Part shown: positions 5,517 to 12,381 of the stretch, one piece after another
Position numbering within the stretch: the stretch's first letter is position 1
Layout of the letters: each line of letters opens with the position of its first letter
Source of the DNA: Chloroflexota bacterium
Lineage (GTDB): Bacteria > Chloroflexota > Dormibacteria > Dormibacterales > Dormibacteraceae
Assembly (NCBI GenBank): GCA_005879675.1
Contig: VBJE01000078.1
Span: 1-13,209 of the forward strand
Direction: 5' to 3'
Length of the DNA stretch: 13,209 nucleotides
Notes under the pieces: model-generated
Told to the model about the DNA's origin: nothing
The model's input: only the letters and a program-made list of their open reading frames with translations
Databases searched by the model: none
Made by a program: the position numbers and the translations under genes

Positions 5517-7871
5517 TCAGGCGACTTCGAACTTCGGCTGCGCTTTGGATTCGAGCGCGAACTTGAGCACGTCGTCGACGCGGCTCGCCAGGTGGAATGT
5601 CATCGACTCGCGCACGCTCTGCGGCACGTCGTCGATGTCCTTCTCGTTCCGCTTCGGGAGGATGACCTCCTTCAGCCCCATGCGGTGAGCCGCGAGCACC
5701 TTCTGCTTGACGCCGCCGATCGGCAGCACAAGCCCCTGCAGCGTGACCTCACCGGTCATGCCCACGGTGTTGCGCACCGGTCGCCCGGTCAGCAGGCTCA
5801 CGATGGCCGTCGTCATCGTCACGCCCGCGGACGGTCCGTCCTTCGGCACCGCGCCCTCGGGGACGTGAATGTGGAACGACTTGTTGATGCTCTCGGAGTC
5901 GATGTTGAGCTCGCCGGCGTGTGAGCGCACGTAGGAGAGCGCGATCTGCGCCGACTCCTTCATCACGTCTCCCAGCTGGCCGGTCAGGGTGAGCCCGCCT
6001 CCGCCGTGTCCGTGCATGGCATCGGTCGCGGTCGCCTCGACGAACAGCACGTCTCCGCCGATCCCGGTCACCGCCAACCCTGTCGCCACGCCAGGCACCG
6101 CGGTCCGAGCCGCGACCTCGTTGTCGAACTTGGGCTTGCCGAGGAACTCCCGCACGCGGTCAGGCGTGATCGCGACAGGCGGGGTCAGCGCCCCGGTCGC
6201 GACCTTGGTCGCCACCTTGCGCGTGATCTTGCCGAGCTCGCGCTCGAGGTTGCGCACCCCGGCCTCGCGCGTGTGGTCGGTGATCACCTTCATGATCGCC
6301 GCGTCGTCCACCGTCACTTCCTCGGGCTTGAGTCCCGCCTGCCTGATCTGCCTCTGGAGCAGGTGGTCGCGCGCGATGGCGACCTTCTCCTCTTCGGTGT
6401 AGCCGTCGAGGCGGATGAGCTCCATGCGGTCGAGCAGCGGCGCCGGGATCGTCTCCGAGACGTTGGCCGTCGGGATGAACAGCACCTCCGACAGGTCGAG
6501 GTCGACCTCGAGGTAGTGGTCGCGGAACGTGTGGTTCTGCGCCGGGTCGAGGACCTCGAGCAGCGCCGCCGACGGGTCGCCCCGCCAGTCGCTGCCGACC
6601 TTGTCGATCTCGTCGAGCATGATCACCGGGTTCTTCGTGCCGGCGTCCTTCAGGGCGCGCACGATTCGGCCCGGCAGCGCCCCGACGTAGGTGCGGCGGT
6701 GGCCGCGGATGTCCGCCTCGTCGCGGATGCCGCCCAGCGACACGCGCGTGAACTTGCGCCCCAGCGCGCGCGCCACGGACTCTCCGAGCGAGGTCTTGCC
6801 CACGCCGGGAGGCCCGACGAGGGTGATGATCGCGCCGGTGCCGCGTCCGCCAAGGACCTCGAGACCGCGCTCCTGCCGCAGCTTGCGCACGGCGAGGAAC
6901 TCGATGATCCGTTCCTTGACGTCGCCCAGGCCGGTGTGGTCCTCGTCCAGGATCTGCCGCGCCTTGACGAGGTCGTAGTTGTCCTCGGAGCGCACGTTCC
7001 AGGGGATGTCGAGCATCCAGTCCAGGTACGTGCGGATCCAGCCGTACTCGGGGTTCTGCTCGCTCGTCCGCTCCAGGCGGTCGAGCTCGCGGTTGACCTC
7101 GGTCTGCACGGCCTCGGGCATGCCCGCGCCGGCGACCCGCTCGCGGTAGGTCGAGACCACGTCGATCTGGCCCTCGTTGAGCTGCTTCTTGATCGCCTCC
7201 ATCTGCTGGCGGAGCAGGAACTCGCGCTGGGTCTTCTCCATCCCCTCGGCGACCTCGCTGCGGATCTTCTCCTTCAGCGACGCCTCGGCGAGGATGCCCT
7301 TCGTCCAGCCGATCAGGGTGGTCAGCCTCTCCTCGAGGTCGACCATCTCCAGGATCTGGAGCTTCTGCTCGGTCGAGAGGTCAGGCGAGTAGCCGGCGAG
7401 GTCGGCCAGGTGGCCGGGGGTCCGCGCCGCGCGCAGGAACTGGACGACCTGCGGGACGCCGCGCGACTCGACCAGGTTCTCGAGCAGCGCGCGGTACTCG
7501 CGCGCGAGCTCCTGGGCCTTCTCCGTCGGGGGCTCCGGGTCGAGGATCGGGTCGGCCTTGACCCACAGCGCGCCGCCGATGTCGGCCTGGCCGCTGCCCA
7601 GCCGGGCGCGGTACTCGCCGCGGATCATGAAAGCCTCGGCCCCGGTCGGAAGCTCCGCCGATTCGCCCAGGCGGGCGGCGGTGCCGATGGCGCCGAACTT
7701 GCCGTCGATGCGGGGGACGAGCAGGATCAGCCGGCTGCCCTGGCGGGCGGCCTCGATCGCCGCCTTCTGGTCGTCGCCCTCGACCGCGAGGGTGACAGAC
7801 ATGTGCGGCAGGACGACGACGTCGTCCATGGGGAGGACTGGTAGGAGTTCAGATTTGGGGGTTGTTGCCAT
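5517..7871 (-). CDS. lon: ATP-dependent Lon protease
   Basis: Cytoplasmic AAA+ serine protease that degrades misfolded and regulatory proteins. From ATG 7871 the product is 784 residues, the same size as E. coli Lon. The N-terminal substrate-binding LON domain (LLPVLPMDDVVVLPHMSV...) fills roughly the first 200 residues, then come the coiled region (REFLLRQQMEAIKKQLNEGQ) and the AAA+ module. The Walker A motif GPPGVGKTS has K359, and Walker B MLDEID has D420/E421. The C-terminal protease domain has the Ser-Lys dyad S681 (PKDGPSAG) and K724 (GGVKQK). These positions fall within three residues of the E. coli numbering, which supports ATG 7871 over GTG 7895, a possible start eight codons upstream. 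Neither start has a good Shine-Dalgarno. No HspR (HAIR) or CIRCE heat-shock operator is visible upstream. All catalytic residues are intact. Confidence 0.97.
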   Translation of the reverse strand: MATTPKSELLPVLPMDDVVVLPHMSVTLAVEGDDQKAAIEAARQGSRLILLVPRIDGKFGAIGTAARLGESAELPTGAEAFMIRGEYRARLGSGQADIGGALWVKADPILDPEPPTEKAQELAREYRALLENLVESRGVPQVVQFLRAARTPGHLADLAGYSPDLSTEQKLQILEMVDLEERLTTLIGWTKGILAEASLKEKIRSEVAEGMEKTQREFLLRQQMEAIKKQLNEGQIDVVSTYRERVAGAGMPEAVQTEVNRELDRLERTSEQNPEYGWIRTYLDWMLDIPWNVRSEDNYDLVKARQILDEDHTGLGDVKERIIEFLAVRKLRQERGLEVLGGRGTGAIITLVGPPGVGKTSLGESVARALGRKFTRVSLGGIRDEADIRGHRRTYVGALPGRIVRALKDAGTKNPVIMLDEIDKVGSDWRGDPSAALLEVLDPAQNHTFRDHYLEVDLDLSEVLFIPTANVSETIPAPLLDRMELIRLDGYTEEEKVAIARDHLLQRQIRQAGLKPEEVTVDDAAIMKVITDHTREAGVRNLERELGKITRKVATKVATGALTPPVAITPDRVREFLGKPKFDNEVAARTAVPGVATGLAVTGIGGDVLFVEATATDAMHGHGGGGLTLTGQLGDVMKESAQIALSYVRSHAGELNIDSESINKSFHIHVPEGAVPKDGPSAGVTMTTAIVSLLTGRPVRNTVGMTGEVTLQGLVLPIGGVKQKVLAAHRMGLKEVILPKRNEKDIDDVPQSVRESMTFHLASRVDDVLKFALESKAQPKFEVA

Positions 7872-7918
7872 CTTTTCGAAAGAACGTTTACCCACCCCGG
7901 GTCATTCCCAATCGTGGT

Positions 7919-7970
7919 GCCGGAGCCCCTCCGGCGGCCTTCGGCCGCCACCTCCCCATGAATGGGGAGG
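7919..7970 (-). terminator. Cluster of three tandem perfect hairpins between the XylH-like gene and lon
   Basis: Three perfect inverted repeats lie back to back: GCCGGAG/CTCCGGC around CCC (7919-7935), GGCGGCC/GGCCGCC around TTC (7933-7949), and CCTCCCCAT/ATGGGGAGG around GA (7951-7970). The last begins three bases after the permease stop codon on the minus strand. Position suggests transcription termination or mRNA 3'-end protection for the sugar-transport operon, insulating lon. No U-rich run follows on either strand, so an ordinary intrinsic terminator is not certain. A dispersed REP-like element is the main alternative. Confidence 0.55.
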
Positions 7971-7973
7971 AGC

Positions 7974-9323
7974 CTAGACCCGGGTCACGCTCCCCGAGGC
8001 GCTGCCGCGGCGGGAGACCGCGTCGATGATGATCGCGGCCAGCAGCACGAGCCCGGTCACGATGAACTGCCACTCAAACGAAAGCTGGAGCAGGTACATG
8101 CCGTTGTAGATGGCGCCGATCACGAGCCCGCCCAGCACGCCGTGGAGCGGCTTGCCTCTGCCCCCCATGAGGCTGGTGCCTCCAATGACCGCCGCGGCGA
8201 CCGCATAGAGGACGTAATAGCCCGCCTGCACGTTGTTGGACATCCCATTCAACAAGGACGCGTACAGCAGCAACCCGATGCCCGCTGTGAAAGAGCACAA
8301 CATGAACGCCGTGGTGCGAACGACCGACAGGTTGATGCCGGCGCGCCGAGCCGCTTCGGGGTTGCCTCCGATGGCATACACGTAGCGTCCGTACTTGGTG
8401 CGCTGGAGCAGCACGGTCCACACCCCCAGCACGGCGAGGACGATCGGGATCACCCAAGGCACGCCTTCCTGGACGATGAGGACGCCTCTGTTCAGATTGC
8501 AGATCCCGACCACGACGATCGCGACGACGGCGATCACCGCGATCTTGATCAGGGTCAGGCTGGCCGGCGGCGCCACCAGACCGCTCTTACGGCGGCGAGA
8601 ATCCGAAAGCCAGATGAAGGCGCCGAGCCCGGCCACGACCACGGCGGCGCCAACCCAGGAAACGATAGGGTCGATCGTGCCCCACATCAGGTTGTAGATC
8701 GTGTGCAGGTTGTCGCTCTGGCCGATCAGGTTGGGGTAGCCGGAGAACGGTCCGAACAGCAGGATCTTCAAGAACAGGCCGTTGGCGACCAGGTAGCCGG
8801 CCAGAGTGACGATGAACGACGGCAGGTGCAGGCGGGTGATCAAAAGCCCCTGTATGGCACCGAACGCCAGGCAGAACACGAGCCCCGCGACGATCGCCAG
8901 CGGCCACGGCCAGTTCGTGGTTGCCGGCTGGACGAGCTGGACGGTGATGGCCGCGCCGCACGCACCGACGAAGCCGATCGAGAGGTCGATCTCGCCCAGG
9001 ATCAGGGCGAATCCCTCCGCCATTGCGAGCACCATGAACACGGCGCTTTGCTGGAAGAGGTTGACCAGGTTGCCCGGCGACAGGTAGACGTTGTTCGGGC
9101 TGATCGCCTGGAAGACGATCACGATCGCGACCATCGCGCCGATGACCGGGAGGACGCCGCTCTCGCCGGCCCGGATCCGCGCCACGTAAGCGCGAACGTA
9201 TTCGCCCAGCGACTGCGCGACTACCTCGGGTGGCAGCTCGGCGACGGCGGCCTCTGGCGCGGCTGCGGTCAGGTCCGCCGCAGCGTTGCCGGTCAGCTCA
9301 GCTTTCTTTAGCGGGTCTGCCAC
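7974..9323 (-). CDS. CUT2-family sugar ABC transporter permease (XylH-like)
   Basis: Inner-membrane permease of the ribose/xylose-type importers. The product is about 449 residues with a 60-residue Ala-rich cytoplasmic lead, then around ten or more hydrophobic segments. Family motifs are FALILGEIDLSIG, the coupling region YAIGGNPEAARRAGI, LNGMSNNVQAGYYVLYAVAAAVIGGTSLMGGRGK and GGLVIGAIYNGMYLL, which match XylH most closely. An additional hydrophobic pair around the RRRKSG loop makes it longer than E. coli XylH. Two starts are possible: TTG 9335, only two bases after AGGAGG, and GTG 9323, fourteen bases after it; I chose GTG. Either way the gene overlaps the end of the ATPase gene, so translation is coupled. 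It forms one importer with the two genes transcribed before it. The sugar is not provable from sequence; xylose or a related pentose is the best guess. Confidence 0.9.
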   Translation of the reverse strand: MADPLKKAELTGNAAADLTAAAPEAAVAELPPEVVAQSLGEYVRAYVARIRAGESGVLPVIGAMVAIVIVFQAISPNNVYLSPGNLVNLFQQSAVFMVLAMAEGFALILGEIDLSIGFVGACGAAITVQLVQPATTNWPWPLAIVAGLVFCLAFGAIQGLLITRLHLPSFIVTLAGYLVANGLFLKILLFGPFSGYPNLIGQSDNLHTIYNLMWGTIDPIVSWVGAAVVVAGLGAFIWLSDSRRRKSGLVAPPASLTLIKIAVIAVVAIVVVGICNLNRGVLIVQEGVPWVIPIVLAVLGVWTVLLQRTKYGRYVYAIGGNPEAARRAGINLSVVRTTAFMLCSFTAGIGLLLYASLLNGMSNNVQAGYYVLYAVAAAVIGGTSLMGGRGKPLHGVLGGLVIGAIYNGMYLLQLSFEWQFIVTGLVLLAAIIIDAVSRRGSASGSVTRV

Positions 9324-10101
9324 CGGAGCGGCCAAAGCCTCCTGTAGTCATGTACTCGACGACGCTCTGACGGTCGAACTTCGTCGCGGCGTCCTGCACC
9401 ACGAGGCGGCCGAGGTACATCACCGCGATGCGGTCGGCGACCTCGAAGACGTCGTTCAGGTTGTGGGAGATCACCATCACGGCAAGGCCCTTGTCACGGA
9501 GTCGCCTGATGAGGTCCAGCACCATCTTGGTCTGGACGACGCCAAGCGCCGCCGTGGGCTCGTCCATGATCACAAGCTTGGAGTTCCACATGACGGCTTT
9601 CGCCACGGCCACCGACTGCCGCTGGCCGCCGGAGAGGGATGCCACCGGCTGGCGGATGGACCTGACGGTGGTGACGCGAAGGCTCGACAGCGTCTCGCTC
9701 GCGGCACGCTCCATCGCGTCTTCGTCGAGGAGTCCGGTGCGCAGCCGCTCGCGGCCCAGGAACATGTTCTGCACGATGTCCAGGTTGTCGGCCAGCGCGA
9801 GGTCCTGGTAGACGGTCTCGATGCCGAGGCGCGAGGCGTCGCGGGCGTTGTGGATGTGGACCGGGCGGCCCTCCCAGAAGAACTCGCCGTGGTCCGCCTG
9901 GTAGATCCCGGCGACGCACTTGGTAAGGACCGTCTTGCCGGCGCCGTTGTCTCCGCACAGGGCTGTGACCTTGCCCGATGGAAGGTCGAGATTGACGTGA
10001 AAGAGGGCCTGTACCGGGCCGAAGTGCTTGTCCAGATCCTGGACTCTGAGCAACGGCTGATCGCTCGCGATAGGCTCGGCGACGGCAGCCGTCATGTCCA
10101 T
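9298..10101 (-). CDS. CUT2-type sugar ABC transporter ATPase, single nucleotide-binding domain
   Basis: Cytoplasmic ATPase that powers sugar uptake through the XylH-like permease. All ABC motifs are present: Walker A GDNGAGKT (50-57), Q-loop Q99, signature LSGGQ (156-160), Walker B LVIMDE (176-181) and switch H213. The sequence resembles the N-terminal half of XylG/RbsA/MglA (HFGPVQAL, LCGDNGAGKTVLTK, ETVYQDLALADNLDIVQNMFLGRE). At 267 residues it holds one ATPase domain, whereas most CUT2 ATPases are fused pairs of about 500 residues. It would therefore work as a homodimer, as in FrcA-type fructose importers. ATG 10101 is preceded by GGGAG about nine bases upstream. The gene lies between the binding-protein gene, with an intervening hairpin, and the overlapping permease gene. 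No MalK-type C-terminal regulatory domain is present, so it is unlikely to serve the neighbouring CUT1 permeases. Confidence 0.93.
   Translation of the reverse strand: MDMTAAVAEPIASDQPLLRVQDLDKHFGPVQALFHVNLDLPSGKVTALCGDNGAGKTVLTKCVAGIYQADHGEFFWEGRPVHIHNARDASRLGIETVYQDLALADNLDIVQNMFLGRERLRTGLLDEDAMERAASETLSSLRVTTVRSIRQPVASLSGGQRQSVAVAKAVMWNSKLVIMDEPTAALGVVQTKMVLDLIRRLRDKGLAVMVISHNLNDVFEVADRIAVMYLGRLVVQDAATKFDRQSVVEYMTTGGFGRSGGRPAKES
9338..9343 (-). promoter_or_regulatory. AGGAGG ribosome-binding site of the XylH-like permease
   Basis: A perfect AGGAGG on the minus strand lies inside the end of the ATPase gene. It is two bases before TTG 9335 and fourteen before GTG 9323. Two is too short for initiation, so it favours GTG 9323, though fourteen is also long. 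The permease start therefore remains slightly uncertain. Confidence 0.5.
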
Positions 10102-10126
10102 ACGAATTATCTCCCTGGAGAGGAAA

Positions 10127-10155
10127 TGACGCCGCCGCGGGTTGCGGCGGCGTCA
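10127..10155 (-). terminator. Intercistronic perfect 12-bp hairpin after the binding-protein gene
   Basis: TGACGCCGCCGC (10127-10138) and GCGGCGGCGTCA (10144-10155) form a perfect G+C-rich stem with a five-base loop, eleven bases downstream of the binding-protein stop. On the minus strand the stem is followed by TTTCCTCT, only a partial U-tract, then the ATPase ribosome-binding site. This favours a leaky terminator or RNA-stabilising end that makes binding-protein mRNA exceed that of the ATPase and permease, as known between malE and malF in enterobacteria. Confidence 0.65.
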
Positions 10156-10165
10156 GGAGAATCGG

Positions 10166-11392
10166 TTACGAGATGCCGGCTGCCGTGCAGACGGCGGCTG
10201 TGACTTTCTGGCAAAGCGCTGCCTTGTCGACGAAGTTGTCCTTGATCACGGTGTCCTTCATGTTCGCCTTGGTGACCCAGATCGGCACCAGAAGGATGGC
10301 GGGCTGCTGGTTTCCGGTCACGCCCGACGGAGGCGCGGTGGTTCCGTTGACCAGCGCCGACGGCGGGGTCGCGCTGGCGCGGAGGACCGTGGCGAGGGCC
10401 ACGGCGGCCTGCGCTTCGAGGTAGACGGCCTTGTAGACCGACCCACACTGGAAGTCGGTCAGCACGTTGGCCATGCCGTCCGGCGTCGCGTCCTGGCCTG
10501 TGGTCGGGACCGACTTGGCCTTGACGCCCTTGCTCTTGAGAACGGTGACGACCGCGTTGCCGAGGCCGTCGTTGGCCTCGACCGTCGCGTTGATCGCCTT
10601 GTTGGCCGTGTACGCCTGCTGGAAGATCGTCTGTCCGACGTCGTTCTTCCAGTCCGTGGCGACCTGCTCGCCGACGAGCTTCATGCCCTGGCTGTTGGTC
10701 GTGCCGTTGTCGACGTGCGCGACCTTCTTGCCCCAGATGGCGTCGTTGTAGCCCTGCGCGAACGAGACCGCGTTCGGGTCCGAGTTCTGGCCGCCGTCCA
10801 GCTCGAAGACCTGGGCGTTCTTGACGCCCCAGTCCGAGACGCACTGGACGAAGCCCTTGCCGATGAGCTCTCCCACCTGCACGTTGTCGAAGCTCACGTA
10901 GTAGGTGTTGCTGCCGGTGAACGTGGCGCGGTCGTAGCTGATGACCTTGACGCCCTTCGACTGCGCGTAGGCCTGGATCTGCGAGCCGACCGTGCTGTTC
11001 AGCGGGTCCATGATCAGGACCGTCGCCCCGTTGGTGATGTCGGCCTGGGCGATCGCCAGCTCCTGGGCCTCCTGGCCCTGGGCGTTGGTGATCGTGAAGT
11101 CAGAGGACTTGTAGCCCGCCTGCTCGAACGCCTTCTGCAGGTAAGGCTGGTCGAACTGCACGTAGCGGACGGACGACGTGGTGTCGGGAAGGATCACTCC
11201 GACCTTGCCCTTTCCGGCGGCGGTCAGGTCCTTGAGCTTGCTCATGTAGCTGAAGTCAGCGGTGAACGAGCTGATGCTCAGGTCGGAGGGCACGACGGCT
11301 GGAGAAGCCGAAGCGTTGTTGTTCCCCCCACCGCAGGCGGTGAGGATCATCCCGACGGCAGCGAAAGCCGGTAACAACCGGGCTAGCTTCAT
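10166..11392 (-). CDS. Sugar ABC transporter substrate-binding lipoprotein (XylF-like)
   Basis: Extracytoplasmic sugar receptor of the CUT2 importer. The 408-residue precursor begins with a lipoprotein signal (MKLARLL..., lipobox L17-T-A-C20) and a Gly/Asn/Ser linker, so the mature protein is lipid-anchored at C20. Two periplasmic-binding-protein lobes follow. Xylose-binding-protein features include KVGVILPDTTSSVRYVQFDQPYLQKAF, VKVISYDRA (compare AYDR in XylF), YYVSFDNVQVGELIGKG, VEANDGLGNAVV and TGQDATPDGMANV. This makes D-xylose or a similar pentose the likely ligand. The mature protein has four further cysteines (C184, C316, C394, C402), unusual for this fold. ATG 11392 is preceded by GAGG ten bases upstream. 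It is the first gene of the CUT2 group, followed by the hairpin, ATPase and permease. Family assignment is firm; the ligand is inferred. Confidence 0.92.
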   Translation of the reverse strand: MKLARLLPAFAAVGMILTACGGGNNNASASPAVVPSDLSISSFTADFSYMSKLKDLTAAGKGKVGVILPDTTSSVRYVQFDQPYLQKAFEQAGYKSSDFTITNAQGQEAQELAIAQADITNGATVLIMDPLNSTVGSQIQAYAQSKGVKVISYDRATFTGSNTYYVSFDNVQVGELIGKGFVQCVSDWGVKNAQVFELDGGQNSDPNAVSFAQGYNDAIWGKKVAHVDNGTTNSQGMKLVGEQVATDWKNDVGQTIFQQAYTANKAINATVEANDGLGNAVVTVLKSKGVKAKSVPTTGQDATPDGMANVLTDFQCGSVYKAVYLEAQAAVALATVLRASATPPSALVNGTTAPPSGVTGNQQPAILLVPIWVTKANMKDTVIKDNFVDKAALCQKVTAAVCTAAGIS

Positions 11393-11501
11393 GGGCGATC
11401 AACCTCTCAATCCAAATCCCGCTGCCTTCTTCCCGAGCGCGTGGTCCGGGGCGAGAGCGCGCCGACAGTCAGGTCTTGCTCAGAACGCCGAGCCTGCGCG
11501 C

Positions 11502-11532
11502 ATTGTGTTGCCCCGCCAATCCTGGTGTCAAG
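11502..11532 (-). promoter_or_regulatory. Weak candidate promoter for the XylF-like gene
   Basis: The 140-base gap 11393-11532 between the CUT1 permease gene and the binding-protein gene holds a perfect minus-strand TTGACA (11532-11527). The best -10 is CACAAT (11507-11502) at a long 19-base spacing. If used, it would give a leader of about 100 bases. No clear hairpin or operator was found in the gap, so read-through from the CUT1 genes remains equally possible. Confidence 0.3.
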
Positions 11533-12381
11533 TCAGCCCTTGAGGGCTCCGGCGAGCAGGCCGCGGATGAAATAGCGGCCCAGCACGACGTAGATGACCA
11601 GCGGCGGGAGGGCGGTGAGCAGGGCGCCCGCCATCTGGATCTCGTAGTGGGCGAGCAGTGAGCCGGCCAGACCGTTAAGCGCGACCGTGATCGGCCACTG
11701 GTCCGGCAGCGTGAGCGTCACCGCGAACAGGAACTCGTTCCAGATGCTCGTGAACTGCCAGATCAGGACGACCACGAAACCGGGCATCGAGATCGGGAGC
11801 AGGACGTGGCGGTAGACGCCGAGCACGCTGGCGCCGTCGATGCGCGCCGCCTCGATGAGCTCGCTGGGGACGGCGGCGTAGTAGTTGCGGAAGATCAGGG
11901 TCGTGATCGGGATCCCGTAGACGACGTGGGTCAGGACGAGGCCTGGGATGCCGCCGTACAGCTGCAGCTTCTGGAGCACGAGGACCAGGGGCAGGAGGAT
12001 GCTCTGGTAGGGGATGAACATGCCGAACAGCAGCAGGGTGAAGACCAGGTCGGCGCCGCGAAACCTCCACTTCGACAGAACGTAGCCGTTGAGCGAGCCG
12101 AGGAGCGCCGACAGGATGGTCGCCGGCGCCACCAGGAGGATGCTGTTGATGAAGCTCGGGGACAGCGTGCTGAGCGCGTCGGTGAAGGACGCGAGGGATG
12201 GGGCCGTCGGCAGCTGCCAGGGCGTGGTGTGCGAGACCTCGATGAACGACTTGAGCGCGGTCGCGACGATGACGTAGATCGGCAGCAGGTAGAAGACGGC
12301 GACCACCAGCAGGAGCGCGTACGTGACCAGGCGCGAGACGCGAAACGCGCGCCGGCCGGCGACGGCGCGAACCGCGCTCAT
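11533..12381 (-). CDS. CUT1-family sugar ABC transporter permease (MalG-like)
   Basis: One of two membrane subunits of an importer of the maltose/oligosaccharide type. The 282-residue product has six hydrophobic segments starting with LVTYALLLVVAVFYLLPIYVIVATALKS, which is typical of MalG-like subunits. The ATPase-contact EAA loop (EAARIDGASVLGVYRHVLLP) starts at residue 177. The family's FTSIWNEFLFAV and the C-terminal FIRGLLAGALKG are also present. ATG 12381 overlaps the stop of the preceding permease as ATGA, so the two are translationally coupled. A longer open frame upstream to 12888 is the shadow of that preceding gene. There is no ATPase or binding protein of its own in the window; the binding protein may lie beyond the right edge. 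CUT1 systems in actinobacteria often borrow a shared MsiK ATPase, which may apply here. Confidence 0.92.
   Translation of the reverse strand: MSAVRAVAGRRAFRVSRLVTYALLLVVAVFYLLPIYVIVATALKSFIEVSHTTPWQLPTAPSLASFTDALSTLSPSFINSILLVAPATILSALLGSLNGYVLSKWRFRGADLVFTLLLFGMFIPYQSILLPLVLVLQKLQLYGGIPGLVLTHVVYGIPITTLIFRNYYAAVPSELIEAARIDGASVLGVYRHVLLPISMPGFVVVLIWQFTSIWNEFLFAVTLTLPDQWPITVALNGLAGSLLAHYEIQMAGALLTALPPLVIYVVLGRYFIRGLLAGALKG

Noticed and set aside
6006..7844. 612-codon plus-strand open frame opposite lon
   Set aside because: Composition is Asp/Arg/Val/Leu-biased and lacks motifs; it is the antisense of a highly conserved lon gene.
7872..7973. HspR (HAIR) or CIRCE heat-shock operator before lon
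   Set aside because: Neither CTTGAGT-N7-ACTCAAG nor the CIRCE inverted repeat is present. Only an 8-bp TTTCGAAA palindrome occurs near the start, too short to assign.
7962..9311. 449-codon plus-strand open frame opposite the XylH-like permease
   Set aside because: Its Asp/His/Gln/Arg-rich translation is what the reverse complement of hydrophobic membrane codons yields; there is no recognisable domain or start signal.
10142..11374. 410-codon plus-strand open frame opposite the binding-protein gene
   Set aside because: Low-complexity Val/Arg/Asp/Leu sequence antisense to a clear XylF-like gene.
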